Positions 9,200-17,273 of a DNA stretch of 64,000 nt are shown here, in pieces. Under the pieces are notes generated by a model. That model saw nothing but the letters and a program-made list of their open reading frames with translations. It was not told the DNA's origin and ran no database searches. A program made the position numbers and the translations under genes. Location of the stretch: assembly GCA_041751875.1 (NCBI GenBank), contig JBGSIC010000018.1, positions 123,124 through 187,123 of the forward strand. Direction: 5' to 3'. Position 1 is the stretch's first letter; each line of letters starts with the position of its first letter. This DNA comes from JBGSIC01 sp041751875 (lineage in GTDB: Bacteria; Bdellovibrionota; FAC87; UBA2466; JACKAF01).

Positions 9200-9214
9200 C
9201 TTGATCCGCGACAG

Positions 9215-9583
9215 TTATTTCTTGGCATCCTTGGGCGTGATGACACAATCGTAGAGCTTCGGTGTGGACCGGTAGGAGCAAAGAAACTCGCCTTTTTTCA
9301 TGGCGCCCACGCGAATCGTGACAAGTCCTTCATCCGGATCCCTTTGGTGGAATTGCTTAGCGTAGCTCCAATTGCGAAAAGCTTTTTCAGCTTTTTCGTG
9401 TCTTAAGATAATCCTGCCATCTTCCAAAATTTCTTCCGAAGGCTTATTACGGCGTTCCCGCTGTGCGCTTTGATCCCACATATTGTAGGTATCGTCCTGA
9501 ACATACGCGTCTGGTTTTTCGGCGAAGCTCGGTGTGGAGAGAAAGACAAAAACAAATAGAGAGAAGAGATTCTTGAAACCCAT
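9215..9583 (-). CDS. Small exported protein of unknown function
   Basis: A 122-residue protein with a signal peptide (MGFKNLFSLFVFVFLSTPSFA) and a hydrophilic mature part containing two cysteines near the C terminus (FLCSYRSTPKLYDC), which may form a disulfide. I do not recognise a family. The ATG at 9583 is chosen because AGGTGG lies at the right distance; a TTG five codons upstream overlaps that site. It converges with topA and is divergent from msrA. Confidence 0.7.
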   Translation of the reverse strand: MGFKNLFSLFVFVFLSTPSFAEKPDAYVQDDTYNMWDQSAQRERRNKPSEEILEDGRIILRHEKAEKAFRNWSYAKQFHQRDPDEGLVTIRVGAMKKGEFLCSYRSTPKLYDCVITPKDAKK

Positions 9584-9746
9584 GTACCCACCTTTCAAAA
9601 TAAGGGTGCTTTATACCAAAAATGCCGCACATGGTCAAAGGGCAAGTTAAAAAGCACAGCTATAACAAATAGTTACGGACCGCCAGGGAGGGGTCGCGTT
9701 CTGGTCTTAGCGCTGCTATTCTGGCCCTCTTTGCGAGGAGATCACT

Positions 9747-10220
9747 ATGGCAATGGAAAAGGCCCGCTTCGGCGCCGGTTGTTTTTGGGGGGTGGAGCTC
9801 AAATTTCAGCGAACCCCTGGCGTTAAAAGTACAGCGGTCGGCTACTCAGGCGGCAGCGTTGCGAATCCAACCTATGAACAAGTTTGCATGGGGAACACGG
9901 GGCACGCAGAAGTTGTGGAAGTGGAATTCGAGTCGGACGAAGTGAGCTACGAAGAGCTTCTCGACGTTTTTTTCACCATTCATGACCCCACAACACTCAA
10001 TCAACAAGGGCCAGACCACGGAACCCAATACCGTTCCGCGATCTATTTTTTCAGCCCGGAGCAGGAAGCTCTGGCTCGCGCGGCAAAAGGCCGTGGGGAC
10101 GCCTCAAAGCGTTTCCGAAGACCCATTGTCACGGAGATCGCACCGGCGGGCGCCTTTTTTCGGGCCGAGGAATACCACCAATGTTATTTGAAAAAGCAGG
10201 GCCGTGGAACCTGCGGATAA
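9747..10220 (+). CDS. msrA: Peptide methionine-S-sulfoxide reductase
   Basis: A 157-residue enzyme that reduces methionine-S-sulfoxide in proteins. The active-site motif GCFWG places the catalytic cysteine at residue 12. YSGG, GHAEVVEV, HDPTT, GTQYRSAIY and EEYHQCYL follow in the family order. Candidate resolving cysteines are the one in HQCY and the penultimate residue of the C-terminal GTCG. There is no signal peptide, so it acts in the cytosol. An AGGAG site sits 6 bases before the ATG. No MsrB domain is fused or adjacent. Confidence 0.95.
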   Translation: MAMEKARFGAGCFWGVELKFQRTPGVKSTAVGYSGGSVANPTYEQVCMGNTGHAEVVEVEFESDEVSYEELLDVFFTIHDPTTLNQQGPDHGTQYRSAIYFFSPEQEALARAAKGRGDASKRFRRPIVTEIAPAGAFFRAEEYHQCYLKKQGRGTCG

Positions 10221-10315
10221 GAACGCTCTGACACCGGTACCATCGGCCCTCCGCTTTGGTTGACTTGCCCCTCCTAAGTCATTAATTTCTTCGTACTTAT
10301 CGTTTTTGAGGTGGG

Positions 10316-11440
10316 ATGCGTCTTCTGAAGAAATTTGACAGTTTTGGAATCACGCGAGGAAAGCAGCGTGCGGAACTCGGGGTATGGTCGAAAGCCGCCT
10401 ACCCGCTGGTAAAGTTGAAGGTCCGCTACGTAGGAGCTTGGGGTGAAGGGCAGGAGGTTGGGGCAACCTACGTGTTTCTGCCTCTGTTCAAAAAGCCCTT
10501 CTGGCAATCACTCGTCACTCCGCTAGAGATGGTCGAACTTTTGGTGGGTTCACATCGCGCCTCAACAGGCTCATTTAGTTTCGAATTCTTGTTTGCGGAC
10601 AACAGTACCCGACAGCTCACTCTTGGTCTGGACGACGTGCTTGTTCTCTACCGCCAAATGGGCAAACGCGCGCCCGGTTCCGTTCACCGGATGGGACACT
10701 CGTTGCCTCCCGCTCCAGCAAACCTGGCGGCGATGGATGCCTCTAGCATTCTAAAAGAAGATGAAGCGATTCGAGCCAAAGCGCTCCAAGAAAAGGAAGA
10801 ACGCGAGAAAGCCATCGAGGCGCAGAAAAAAGCGGAGCAAGAAGCGCGCAAGAAAGCGCAAGCCGCGCCGGCGCGGGCTACCTCTGCTGGCGCAGCCCCA
10901 GCGGCCGCTGCCGCAGCGTTTGACCCGGGGGGATCCAAAGTCGGACTTTTCTACGGATCCACTACCGGAAATACCGCGAACGTGGGGGATCAGATCAAAG
11001 CCGTATTCGGCGGCGACGTCGTGAAAACGGTCAATGTCGCCGACGTGGGACCCGACGCCTTGAAAGCATTTGATCATCTTATTCTAGGTGTGCCCACATG
11101 GCACATCGGGGAAACCCAAGAGGATTGGGTGGAGTACCTAAACAAAATTGCTGGCGTTGATCTCAAAGGAAAAAAAGTTGCCATCTTCGGTTTGGGAGAC
11201 GGCGTTGGCTATCCCGATACCTACGTGGATGCGATGGAAGAACTTTGGCGTACCTTTAAACCACTCGGTACGGAACTCGTGGGCTTGTGGCCGACCGATG
11301 GATACAACTTCGCGAAGTCTAAAGCTCTTATCGACGGCAAATTTATGGGGTTGGTGATTGATATCGAAAATCAAAACGCCATGACCGACGAGCGCGTCAA
11401 GAAATGGACTGCTCAAATTCGCTCTGAATTCGGACTCTAG
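10316..11440 (+). CDS. Flavodoxin fused to an unknown N-terminal domain
   Basis: A 374-residue protein. Residues 207-374 are a complete long-chain flavodoxin: FMN phosphate loop GSTTGNT (214-220), the VPTWHIGETQEDW loop, and GLGDGVGYPDTYVDA, much like FldA. Residues 1-130 form a separate beta-rich region with WGEGQEVGATYVFLPLF that I cannot assign, though a PilZ-like fold is conceivable. A highly charged helix (about 147-182) and an Ala-rich linker join the two. Stand-alone flavodoxins are about 170 residues, so this is a tethered electron carrier. The gene overlaps the end of the convergent ferritin-like gene by 4 bases. GAGGT lies just before the ATG. Confidence 0.85.
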   Translation: MRLLKKFDSFGITRGKQRAELGVWSKAAYPLVKLKVRYVGAWGEGQEVGATYVFLPLFKKPFWQSLVTPLEMVELLVGSHRASTGSFSFEFLFADNSTRQLTLGLDDVLVLYRQMGKRAPGSVHRMGHSLPPAPANLAAMDASSILKEDEAIRAKALQEKEEREKAIEAQKKAEQEARKKAQAAPARATSAGAAPAAAAAAFDPGGSKVGLFYGSTTGNTANVGDQIKAVFGGDVVKTVNVADVGPDALKAFDHLILGVPTWHIGETQEDWVEYLNKIAGVDLKGKKVAIFGLGDGVGYPDTYVDAMEELWRTFKPLGTELVGLWPTDGYNFAKSKALIDGKFMGLVIDIENQNAMTDERVKKWTAQIRSEFGL

Positions 11441-11862
11441 GCCGGCTTGCGGAGCATTTTTTCAACTTCCGCGATGTGCAATTCCTCTTCGCTCACCATC
11501 GTGCGTGCGAACTCTTCCAACAAAACACTGTGGTCCCTTACCTGTGTAAGAAGCTGATGGTACATCTTTGCCTGCTCGCGTTCGTGTTCCAAACTTTCAT
11601 TGAGAATCTGATCAATGGAATGCTTGTGGGTTTCGAGAAGCTTTTGAATTTTAAGTGAGGGATGTCCACCCATGCTCGTAATTAGTTCTCCGATTTGTTC
11701 GGCATGTCCGAGTGACTCTCTACCTTGGTCTCTTAGCCACTTAATAATGGGAATGCGTGTGTGGCCGAAGACCATCAGAGAATAATGAGTGTAGCGAACA
11801 ACGCCCGCCAGCTCCATTTCAAGAAGTTCATTTAATGTGGCAAGCACTTTATCTTTGTCCAT
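11437..11862 (-). CDS. Bacterioferritin-like iron protein
   Basis: A 141-residue four-helix ferritin-like protein. Candidate diiron ligands are in LEMELAG of helix A, GRESLGHAE of helix B, EHEREQ of helix C and SEEELHIAEVE of helix D. It resembles bacterioferritins in length and in the GGHPSL turn after helix B. No methionine stands at the position that binds haem in E. coli Bfr, so haem binding is doubtful. Likely roles are iron storage or protection from peroxide. It converges on the flavodoxin fusion with a 4-base overlap. Confidence 0.85.
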   Translation of the reverse strand: MDKDKVLATLNELLEMELAGVVRYTHYSLMVFGHTRIPIIKWLRDQGRESLGHAEQIGELITSMGGHPSLKIQKLLETHKHSIDQILNESLEHEREQAKMYHQLLTQVRDHSVLLEEFARTMVSEEELHIAEVEKMLRKPA

Positions 11863-11926
11863 GCTTTCAGATTAGCGATTCGTATCCTACTTGGCAATGG
11901 GCCCGCGGTGGGAGTATAGCTACCGC

Positions 11927-12823
11927 ATGAGTGCTTTAGTAACCGGTGCGACCGGATTTGTTGGAACACGTTTGTGTGCGCGTTTGACTGCTCCCCATGT
12001 GCTGAGTCGTCATCCTGGTGACGTCAGAAGAAAGTTGGGGCCTGAGGTAAAGCCCTTTCAGTGGGAAACCTCCTCCATTCCCCCCGCTGAGTCGTTCACC
12101 GGAGTCACCGAGATTTTCAATCTTGCCGGCGAGTCGGTGGCTGAGGGCCGTTGGACAGAAAAGAAGAAGAGAGAAATTTATGACAGTCGGGTAAAGGGCA
12201 CGCGCGCGCTCGTGGATGGCATCGCAAAGCTAGCACAAAAGCCGCGAGTACTCGTTTCCGCCTCTGCCGTGGGGTGGTACGGCGATACCGGTGAAGTCGA
12301 AATCGACGAAAGCTTCCCTGCGGCTAGCGATTTTTTGGCCGAAGTTTGTCAGGACTGGGAGAAAGAGGCCCGGCGCGCCGAAACATTGGGTGTGCGAGTC
12401 GTGTGCATTCGAATTGGTCTGGTCATCGGTAAGGGAGGGGCGCTGAAAAAAATGCTGCTTCCTTTCAAGCTTGGTGTCGGCGGTAAATTGGGATCCGGGA
12501 GGCAATGGATGTCCTGGATTCATGTAGAGGATCTGGTGAGTATTTTTCTGCTGGCCGCCCAGCAGAACTCGGTTTCAGGGGTGCTTAACGGAACCGCCCC
12601 CCATCCCGTGAGAAATGAAGAGTTCACCAAGGTGTTGGGAAGTGTGCTTCGGCGTCCGACCATTTTCCCGGTTCCGTCTGTCGCTCTAAAGCTCGCGCTC
12701 GGAGAATTTTCATCCGTTCTACTTGCTTCGCAAAAGGTTTTGCCGAAGGCGACTCTCAAGGCAGGTATGGAGTTTAAATTTCCAGAACTGCGTGCGGGTC
12801 TTCAGGACGCTATCGCCCCGTAA
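11927..12823 (+). CDS. TIGR01777-family NAD-dependent epimerase/dehydratase
   Basis: A 298-residue extended short-chain dehydrogenase-like protein of the YfcH/TIGR01777 family. The nucleotide-binding motif GATGFVG follows the start, then FNLAGESVAEGRW, SASAVGWYGD with the family's tyrosine, RIGLVIGKGGALKKM, SWIHVEDL and a DUF1731 C-terminal segment (LGEFSSVLLASQKVLP). The catalytic activity of this family is not established; NAD(P) binding is inferred. The ATG at 11927 is preferred because the fold begins directly there. It is divergent from the ferritin-like gene. Confidence 0.88.
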   Translation: MSALVTGATGFVGTRLCARLTAPHVLSRHPGDVRRKLGPEVKPFQWETSSIPPAESFTGVTEIFNLAGESVAEGRWTEKKKREIYDSRVKGTRALVDGIAKLAQKPRVLVSASAVGWYGDTGEVEIDESFPAASDFLAEVCQDWEKEARRAETLGVRVVCIRIGLVIGKGGALKKMLLPFKLGVGGKLGSGRQWMSWIHVEDLVSIFLLAAQQNSVSGVLNGTAPHPVRNEEFTKVLGSVLRRPTIFPVPSVALKLALGEFSSVLLASQKVLPKATLKAGMEFKFPELRAGLQDAIAP

Positions 12824-12847
12824 ATCCCACTTTCCCGCAAAATAAGT

Positions 12848-13297
12848 TTAGTAGTCTTCGACCTGAATGAGGTCTTCGTCTTCTCGCAAACGGTAGACGA
12901 GGGCGGTTTCAAGCATCTTCGGTTTAAACGTCTGTTTCAGGAGATCGTAAACCAAATCGGGTTCGAAGCCCTTGCAGCTGTAGCAATCAAAGGTGAAGAA
13001 CGGTTTAAATACGCGGCGCTGAATCCCGCGCGGCTTTTTCTTTCCGTCCTTTTGTCCACGAGGAAAGGTATGAATGCTGATGTGGCTGGTGGCGATGATG
13101 GTAATGCCCGTGATACCAATATCGGGGTGCTCTTCCCGAGTCACTTTGTAGACAATGGGCAAACCCATCTGCTGCATGCCGATTAGGCCTGGTAGTTCCT
13201 TTAAAAACTTGTAGATTTTGTCATATGACATCAGGGCCTTTTTATCGCAGTCAAAGCCCGAACACATAAGATGCGGCCAGCCTCGGTAATCGTCCAT
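12848..13297 (-). CDS. SpeD-family pyruvoyl-dependent decarboxylase, divergent processing site
   Basis: A 149-residue homologue of bacterial S-adenosylmethionine decarboxylase proenzyme. SHISIHTFP (71-79) contains the serine that would become the pyruvoyl group (Ser71) and the processing histidine (His76); FDCYSCKGF (104-111) supplies the expected active-site cysteine. In the canonical enzyme the cleaved bond is Glu-Ser; here residue 70 is Thr. The usual acidic residue after the HTWP motif is also replaced by Arg-Gly. The ATG at 13297 has AAGGGAG upstream. No speE or other polyamine gene is nearby. Standard AdoMet decarboxylase remains possible, but SpeD relatives acting on arginine or ornithine are known, so the substrate is open. 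Confidence 0.8.
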   Translation of the reverse strand: MDDYRGWPHLMCSGFDCDKKALMSYDKIYKFLKELPGLIGMQQMGLPIVYKVTREEHPDIGITGITIIATSHISIHTFPRGQKDGKKKPRGIQRRVFKPFFTFDCYSCKGFEPDLVYDLLKQTFKPKMLETALVYRLREDEDLIQVEDY

Positions 13298-13660
13298 AGT
13301 CTCCCTTTTTAAAGGCACACCAAAACATAATGCTGCGTGAAATAAAAGAAAATTTTCCAGATTCGTGCGTAAAATCGCTGATTTTGGTGCCTTCACGGCG
13401 ATCGAGGTGGTTTACCCACGTGCCCGTAATCCGAGCCGGGGGCAAAGCTTTTTCGGTTTGAAGATAATTCAGTGCGTCAACTTTCATCGGGGTTATCGTC
13501 GCTATGACGCGGTCAGACCGCTAGCATGCATTATAGTGCGTGGCGTCTGCCTGCCAAATGAGGGGAATATTTCTTCTAAAGTGCGATTGGGTTTCTCCGA
13601 TGGATAGGTGACGCGCCGACTATACCCGGCGCTTCACAACTTACGTCCAAGGAGTAAAGC
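13298..13660. other. Non-coding gap upstream of speD-like and small membrane genes
   Basis: No convincing gene here. It separates two divergent genes and should hold both promoters. A perfect 6-base inverted repeat around one central base, GCGGTC-A-GACCGC, lies at 13509-13521 and could be an operator. Short frames in the gap lack ribosome sites. Confidence 0.5.
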
Positions 13661-13861
13661 ATGTCCCATTACATGGAATCCGAGTCCGGTTACTCGCTCA
13701 GTGAAGCAGAGCAAGAAGCGCTGCATCAGGCATCTGTCCAGTGGCTGGACCGTCACAAGAAACAATCCCGCTTGAGAGGGGTTTTCTTTACGCTCAGTAT
13801 CGCCCTTCTCTTGGGAGGCTGCTTGTTGTTTTGTGAGCTGCCCAATCTCATGAATCTCTAA
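13661..13861 (+). CDS. Small single-pass membrane protein
   Basis: A 66-residue protein with a strong AAGGAG site 7 bases before the ATG, which is the main reason to believe it. Residues 1-38 are hydrophilic, acidic then basic (DRHKKQSR), followed by one transmembrane helix (FFTLSIALLLGGCLLFC) and a short C terminus. The basic patch before the helix predicts an N-in orientation. I do not recognise a family. The next gene, a DUF1499 lipoprotein, starts 78 bases later. Confidence 0.65.
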   Translation: MSHYMESESGYSLSEAEQEALHQASVQWLDRHKKQSRLRGVFFTLSIALLLGGCLLFCELPNLMNL

Positions 13862-13939
13862 CGGCAAACGGTAAAACGCTCGTCCGTGGTTGGCGCGAGC
13901 GCACGCCTATGCTACTCGGAGAGACAGTGAGGTCTCTCC

Positions 13940-14392
13940 ATGATTTTTGGGTCCGCCTTTTATAGAGTTTTATTGGTTGGGCTGATTTGTTTTCTGCCTA
14001 GCTGTAAAGAGCTGCCCCCGGAAACGCGAGGGGTGAGAGAGGGGCGCTTCGTGGGTTGTGAGGATGCGATGCCTTGCGTTTCCACCCAAAGCAACCAGGC
14101 CCCCATGCAGATCGCGAGCATCCCGTACACCGATCAGCAGCTTACTTTGAAGCAAACTAAAAAGGCTCTGGCCAATATGGGAGCGACCGTAGTGGAAGAA
14201 GGCCCATCTTACTTGCGAGTGGAGTTTCGGCTACCTGTTTTGGGAGCCACCCAAGATGCCGAATTTTACTTAGACGAGAAAACCAAAACGCTCGAGTTTC
14301 GATCCTGGTCGCGCATTGGTTTCTTCGATAGGGGAAGAACACGCAGTCGTATGGAGGATTTTCGCTTCCATTTCCACCAGGCGGGGCTCTAG
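13940..14392 (+). CDS. DUF1499-family lipoprotein
   Basis: A 150-residue protein with a signal sequence and lipobox LPSC (cysteine about 22), so a lipoprotein. The mature part matches DUF1499: MPCVSTQSN near the start, IPYTD, a YLRVEFRLPVLG strand, DAEFYLDE and the RSWSRIGFFDRGRTRSRME block that corresponds to the family's RSASRxGxxDxGxNRxR signature. Function of DUF1499 is not known. Its stop is immediately followed by the ATG of the Smr-type gene, so the two are surely cotranscribed. Confidence 0.85.
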   Translation: MIFGSAFYRVLLVGLICFLPSCKELPPETRGVREGRFVGCEDAMPCVSTQSNQAPMQIASIPYTDQQLTLKQTKKALANMGATVVEEGPSYLRVEFRLPVLGATQDAEFYLDEKTKTLEFRSWSRIGFFDRGRTRSRMEDFRFHFHQAGL

Positions 14393-14638
14393 ATGAGTCG
14401 CAAAGGGCCTCCTGACGTCCAGGTACTCGATATGCATGGCATGAGACTGCAGGAGGCCGAGGACGTCTTTTTGAAGATTCTGGGTGAAGTTCGGATGAAA
14501 AGAGGCTTCAAGCGGGTTCAGTTCATCACCGGGCAGGGCGCAATCCAAACCCGATTCAAACAATTGTCGTCGGAAAATGACCTCGAATGCACTGTTCAGC
14601 TGGGGAATGCAGGGGTTTTAATAGTTCACTTCGAATAA
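14393..14638 (+). CDS. Short Smr-domain-like protein
   Basis: An 81-residue protein resembling a stand-alone Smr domain: LDMHGMRLQEAEDVF corresponds to the LDLHG motif and helix, and FITGQGAI to the TGxG motif. The third conserved element of larger Smr nucleases is not evident. The ATG abuts the stop of the DUF1499 gene. Smr domains bind or nick nucleic acid, and some bacterial ones act in ribosome rescue; whether this short version is active is unknown. A bidirectional terminator follows. Confidence 0.75.
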   Translation: MSRKGPPDVQVLDMHGMRLQEAEDVFLKILGEVRMKRGFKRVQFITGQGAIQTRFKQLSSENDLECTVQLGNAGVLIVHFE

Positions 14639-14646
14639 ATCGGGGC

Positions 14647-14680
14647 AAAAAAAAAGGACCACCTTTCGGCGGTCCCTTTT
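14647..14680. terminator. Bidirectional Rho-independent terminator
   Basis: An A tract, a stem GGACCACC/GGCGGTCC (one mismatch) with loop TTTC at 14656-14675, then TTTT. It sits between the convergent Smr-like and SWIB genes, so it can serve both strands. Confidence 0.85.
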
Positions 14681-14695
14681 CAATCACAAATGATC

Positions 14696-15025
14696 TTAAG
14701 CAGCGGCTTTTTTAAGCTGCTTGTTGAGAAGCTTTGTCATTTCAAACATCGAAACGACTTTCTTCCCATTGAAAACCTTAACGAGGTTTTCATCCGCACG
14801 GATGTTCCGACGGTTCTTAGGATCTTGAAGATTGTTCTTCTTAATGTACTGCCAGATTTTCTTCACGACCTGCGTACGCGGAATAGCTTTGCTACCGACG
14901 ACTTTCGCAAGCGCTTCACTGGGCTGCATCGCTGCCATAAAGGCTGCATTGGGCTTTCTCTTTGTTTTGCCCTTAGCTTTCTTCGTGGTTTTCTTAGCTT
15001 TGCTTTTCTTTTTTGCCTTCGCCAT
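14696..15025 (-). CDS. SWIB/MDM2-domain protein with basic N-terminal tail
   Basis: A 109-residue protein. Residues 1-28 are nearly all Lys, Ala, Thr and Arg, like a histone H1 tail. Residues 30-105 form a SWIB/MDM2 domain: PSEALAKVVGSKAIPRTQ, VVKKIWQYIKKNNLQDP, NRRNIRADENLVKVF and the closing MFEMTKLLNKQL. Such proteins occur in some bacteria and in chlamydiae and are thought to bind DNA or condense the nucleoid; the domain is best known from eukaryotic chromatin remodelers. The ATG at 15025 follows AAGGGGG. An 85-base hairpin lies 34 bases upstream of the start. Confidence 0.9.
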   Translation of the reverse strand: MAKAKKKSKAKKTTKKAKGKTKRKPNAAFMAAMQPSEALAKVVGSKAIPRTQVVKKIWQYIKKNNLQDPKNRRNIRADENLVKVFNGKKVVSMFEMTKLLNKQLKKAAA

Positions 15026-15058
15026 TGATATCCCCCTTGTGGAAAAGACGATGTATTT

Positions 15059-15143
15059 CGAACTCATCTCAAAAGCTCTTTTGCTTTGGCTCGTGGGAGT
15101 TTTCCCAGAGAGCCGTGCACCAAGCGGTTTTGAGATGAGTTCG
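15059..15143 (-). promoter_or_regulatory. Long hairpin in the SWIB gene leader
   Basis: Perfect 16-base inverted arms at 15059-15074 and 15128-15143 (CGAACTCATCTCAAAA and its complement) enclose a second nested hairpin with GGCTC/GAGCC and TGGGA/TCCCA stems. It lies just upstream of the SWIB gene start on the minus strand. It has no T tract, so it is not a plain terminator. Regulatory leader RNA or a small transposed inverted repeat are both possible. Confidence 0.6.
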
Positions 15144-15266
15144 GACTAATAGTATACGATTTTCATTTTCTTTCCTTACAAAAATTGAGGCAACGCATCT
15201 TTTTTGCATTTTCAATTTTCTGTTTGTTGACGGAAAAACGAGGAGGGGATCAGAAATCGCTATGCG

Positions 15267-16127
15267 TCAAGGGAGAATCTTGAACAAGCCGGCAATTATT
15301 TCGAGACAAATAAGAGCGACAATGAGGAGTTCGAGAAACAATCCTTTGTTCGTACTGATGATATCGGCGAGAAGTTCGATGTTGTCCTGAATGAGAGAAA
15401 GCTTCTTTTCGAGGATTTTAGAGCGTAGTTCGAGCTCAAAGTTTTCTTTGAGTTGGTTGTGCAGGGTCTCAAGCGCTTCATCGTTCCAAGTCTCCTCGGG
15501 GGAATCCAGAACCGAGAGACGACTCAGGATTTCTTGTCGGGTAGCAGCCGTGGATCCGATCATTTTTAAGAGCTGTCTTCCTCGGAAAAAGGGTACCCGG
15601 CCATGCTTGGAAAGGTTCTGAATGTATGCCCCTGACGCCTCTAGCATCTGGTCAACGTTCTTCTCGAAGTACTCCAGCGCCGCAGACTGTGCCACGATCA
15701 ACGAGATGATTCTGAGACTATTCAGTTTGAATTGCGAGAGCCGCGTGAATTCAAATTCGACGAGTGGGGCTTCCCCGAGGAAGACTTCATAGGATTCCGA
15801 GTGCACCTCTTTTTTTGCCTCGGGAAGCGAAGTCTTAAACTGTTCGATAACTTTCTGCGCCTCTTTTTTGGGCACATTTACGAAGACAAGGCACCCAAAA
15901 CGGTACACGAAGAGGTAGCTAAAAGGCCCATACTGGACCTGCACCTCGTGAGAGGAGCTGCTTGTAACACGGTTACCCAGGAGACTACGCACTGGCTTGA
16001 GACGAAGAGTCTCGAACAAGTGATAAGCGCGGACAGACAACTTGGTGGGAACTTCGGTGATGAGACTGTCTACGGGAGTGCGTCGCCGGGATCTCCGCGT
16101 GGGAGATGTTGTGAGCTGTTCTAGCAC
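15267..16127 (-). CDS. DUF155 (RMD1/Sif2-like) membrane-anchored protein
   Basis: A 286-residue member of the DUF155 family, whose eukaryotic relatives (RMD1, RMND1) are mitochondrial inner-membrane proteins. The N-terminal 25 residues are basic; the domain runs from FSYLFVYRFGCLVFVNVP through the conserved SLIVAQSAALEYFEKNVDQML, a RVPFF block and LSVLDSPEETWND. It ends with a transmembrane helix LFLELLIVALICLEIIAGLF, typical for the family. It should be anchored by its C terminus in the inner membrane. Bacterial function is unknown. The gene is followed by the SWIB gene on the same strand about 240 bases on. Confidence 0.88.
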   Translation of the reverse strand: MLEQLTTSPTRRSRRRTPVDSLITEVPTKLSVRAYHLFETLRLKPVRSLLGNRVTSSSSHEVQVQYGPFSYLFVYRFGCLVFVNVPKKEAQKVIEQFKTSLPEAKKEVHSESYEVFLGEAPLVEFEFTRLSQFKLNSLRIISLIVAQSAALEYFEKNVDQMLEASGAYIQNLSKHGRVPFFRGRQLLKMIGSTAATRQEILSRLSVLDSPEETWNDEALETLHNQLKENFELELRSKILEKKLSLIQDNIELLADIISTNKGLFLELLIVALICLEIIAGLFKILP

Positions 16128-16435
16128 CCAGAAGATAGGTTAGCTGACCCGTTGAACGAGGCTCAAGTCAGAGAGCACCATGTGCGGAGGGCAGCGCGGC
16201 AGTTTTAGGGGCTGTTTGTGGCGGTGTGCGTTGTCTTGCGACGAGAACCTGGGGGCAGGTCACGCCCTAGACAGTGAAAAGTTGTTATCCGTATTCATCT
16301 GGAATACGTGAATTGTGTAGAGGGCGATCGGTGAGGGATTCCTGAGGTTTAGCCCGTTCCTTCACAATTGGGGAGCGGCTTGCCACTTGCATTGTTTAGG
16401 GGTGTAGGCATTTTCTCCATAAGGCACTGGCAACC
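16128..16435. other. Non-coding gap with a small inverted repeat
   Basis: No gene seen. It separates divergent genes (DUF155 and a serine protease) and should contain their promoters. CGTATTC and GAATACG, separated by 5 bases at 16290-16308, form an operator-like inverted repeat. Confidence 0.45.
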
Positions 16436-17269
16436 ATGAAACGGCTTCTTCTTATCTTCGCCTCTCTTCTATTGTCTCTCAGTTACGGCGAAGCTTTGCG
16501 CGGGCCGAACGCGCTTTCTCAAAATCCCAGCTTTGAAATTGGCGTGAATTTTTCACAGCGTCAGCGACTCGAATCTGATGGCGCCTGCCAAGCGACGCTG
16601 ATTCAGCGGACCCCTTCGCGATCCGGATCGCGGTGCACTTTTATTACGGCCGCTCACTGCTTGTCGGTCCCTGGTTGGGGAAGTCCAGCGCAGATTATTA
16701 GCCGAGAGACCGGTACCCTTTCCGATTTTCAGATTGTGTTTAGAGGGGACTACCAAAGTCATTCGGAAGAAGACGTGGCTCTCGTGCATTTTGAACAGGG
16801 TTGTTCTGCCGATCTGGATGGGATGATCATGCCTTTGGGCGATTTACCCGAGACTTCGGTCGATTCGCAGGGCATGCCACTTCAGGTGTTTCAAGCGAGC
16901 CGGACCTTTGGTCGCTTGTTTTCTGGCTCGCTCTCGTCGAAGTATCATCCCAGTAAGAAGTTGCTGACCGTGTTACTGGGCCACGGACAGGTCAACGGCC
17001 TGGTGCAAAGTTTTGCGGTTTTTCCAGGCGATTCGGGCGGAGGAGTATTTCTCCAAAACCGCTCGGGCCAATTGGAACTCATCGGAGTGCTTTCGATGGG
17101 CATCTATCACCAGAAGGTGGCGAGCCACCAAGAGCTGGAATCTACCGGAGCCGTCGAAAATGCTTTTGTTTCCGACATGGCTTGGGTGCAGGACAAACTG
17201 CTCGAAGCGGTTCAACCGACACCGGCTAGCCTCAGCTCAGATATTCTTAAGATATGGCCCTTGCGCTAG
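16436..17269 (+). CDS. Exported trypsin-like serine protease
   Basis: A 277-residue S1-type protein with a signal peptide (MKRLLLIFASLLLSLSYGEA). The catalytic triad is visible: His74 in TAAHC, Asp113 in EEDVALVHF and Ser200 in FPGDSGGGVF. Cysteines C51, C67 and C75 surround the histidine. There is no typical zymogen IVGG sequence, and the third Gly of the GDSGGG motif replaces Pro, a pattern seen in bacterial secreted proteases. It probably degrades proteins outside the cell or in the periplasm. It converges with a hypothetical exported protein, 4 bases apart. Confidence 0.88.
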   Translation: MKRLLLIFASLLLSLSYGEALRGPNALSQNPSFEIGVNFSQRQRLESDGACQATLIQRTPSRSGSRCTFITAAHCLSVPGWGSPAQIISRETGTLSDFQIVFRGDYQSHSEEDVALVHFEQGCSADLDGMIMPLGDLPETSVDSQGMPLQVFQASRTFGRLFSGSLSSKYHPSKKLLTVLLGHGQVNGLVQSFAVFPGDSGGGVFLQNRSGQLELIGVLSMGIYHQKVASHQELESTGAVENAFVSDMAWVQDKLLEAVQPTPASLSSDILKIWPLR

Positions 17270-17273
17270 GAGT

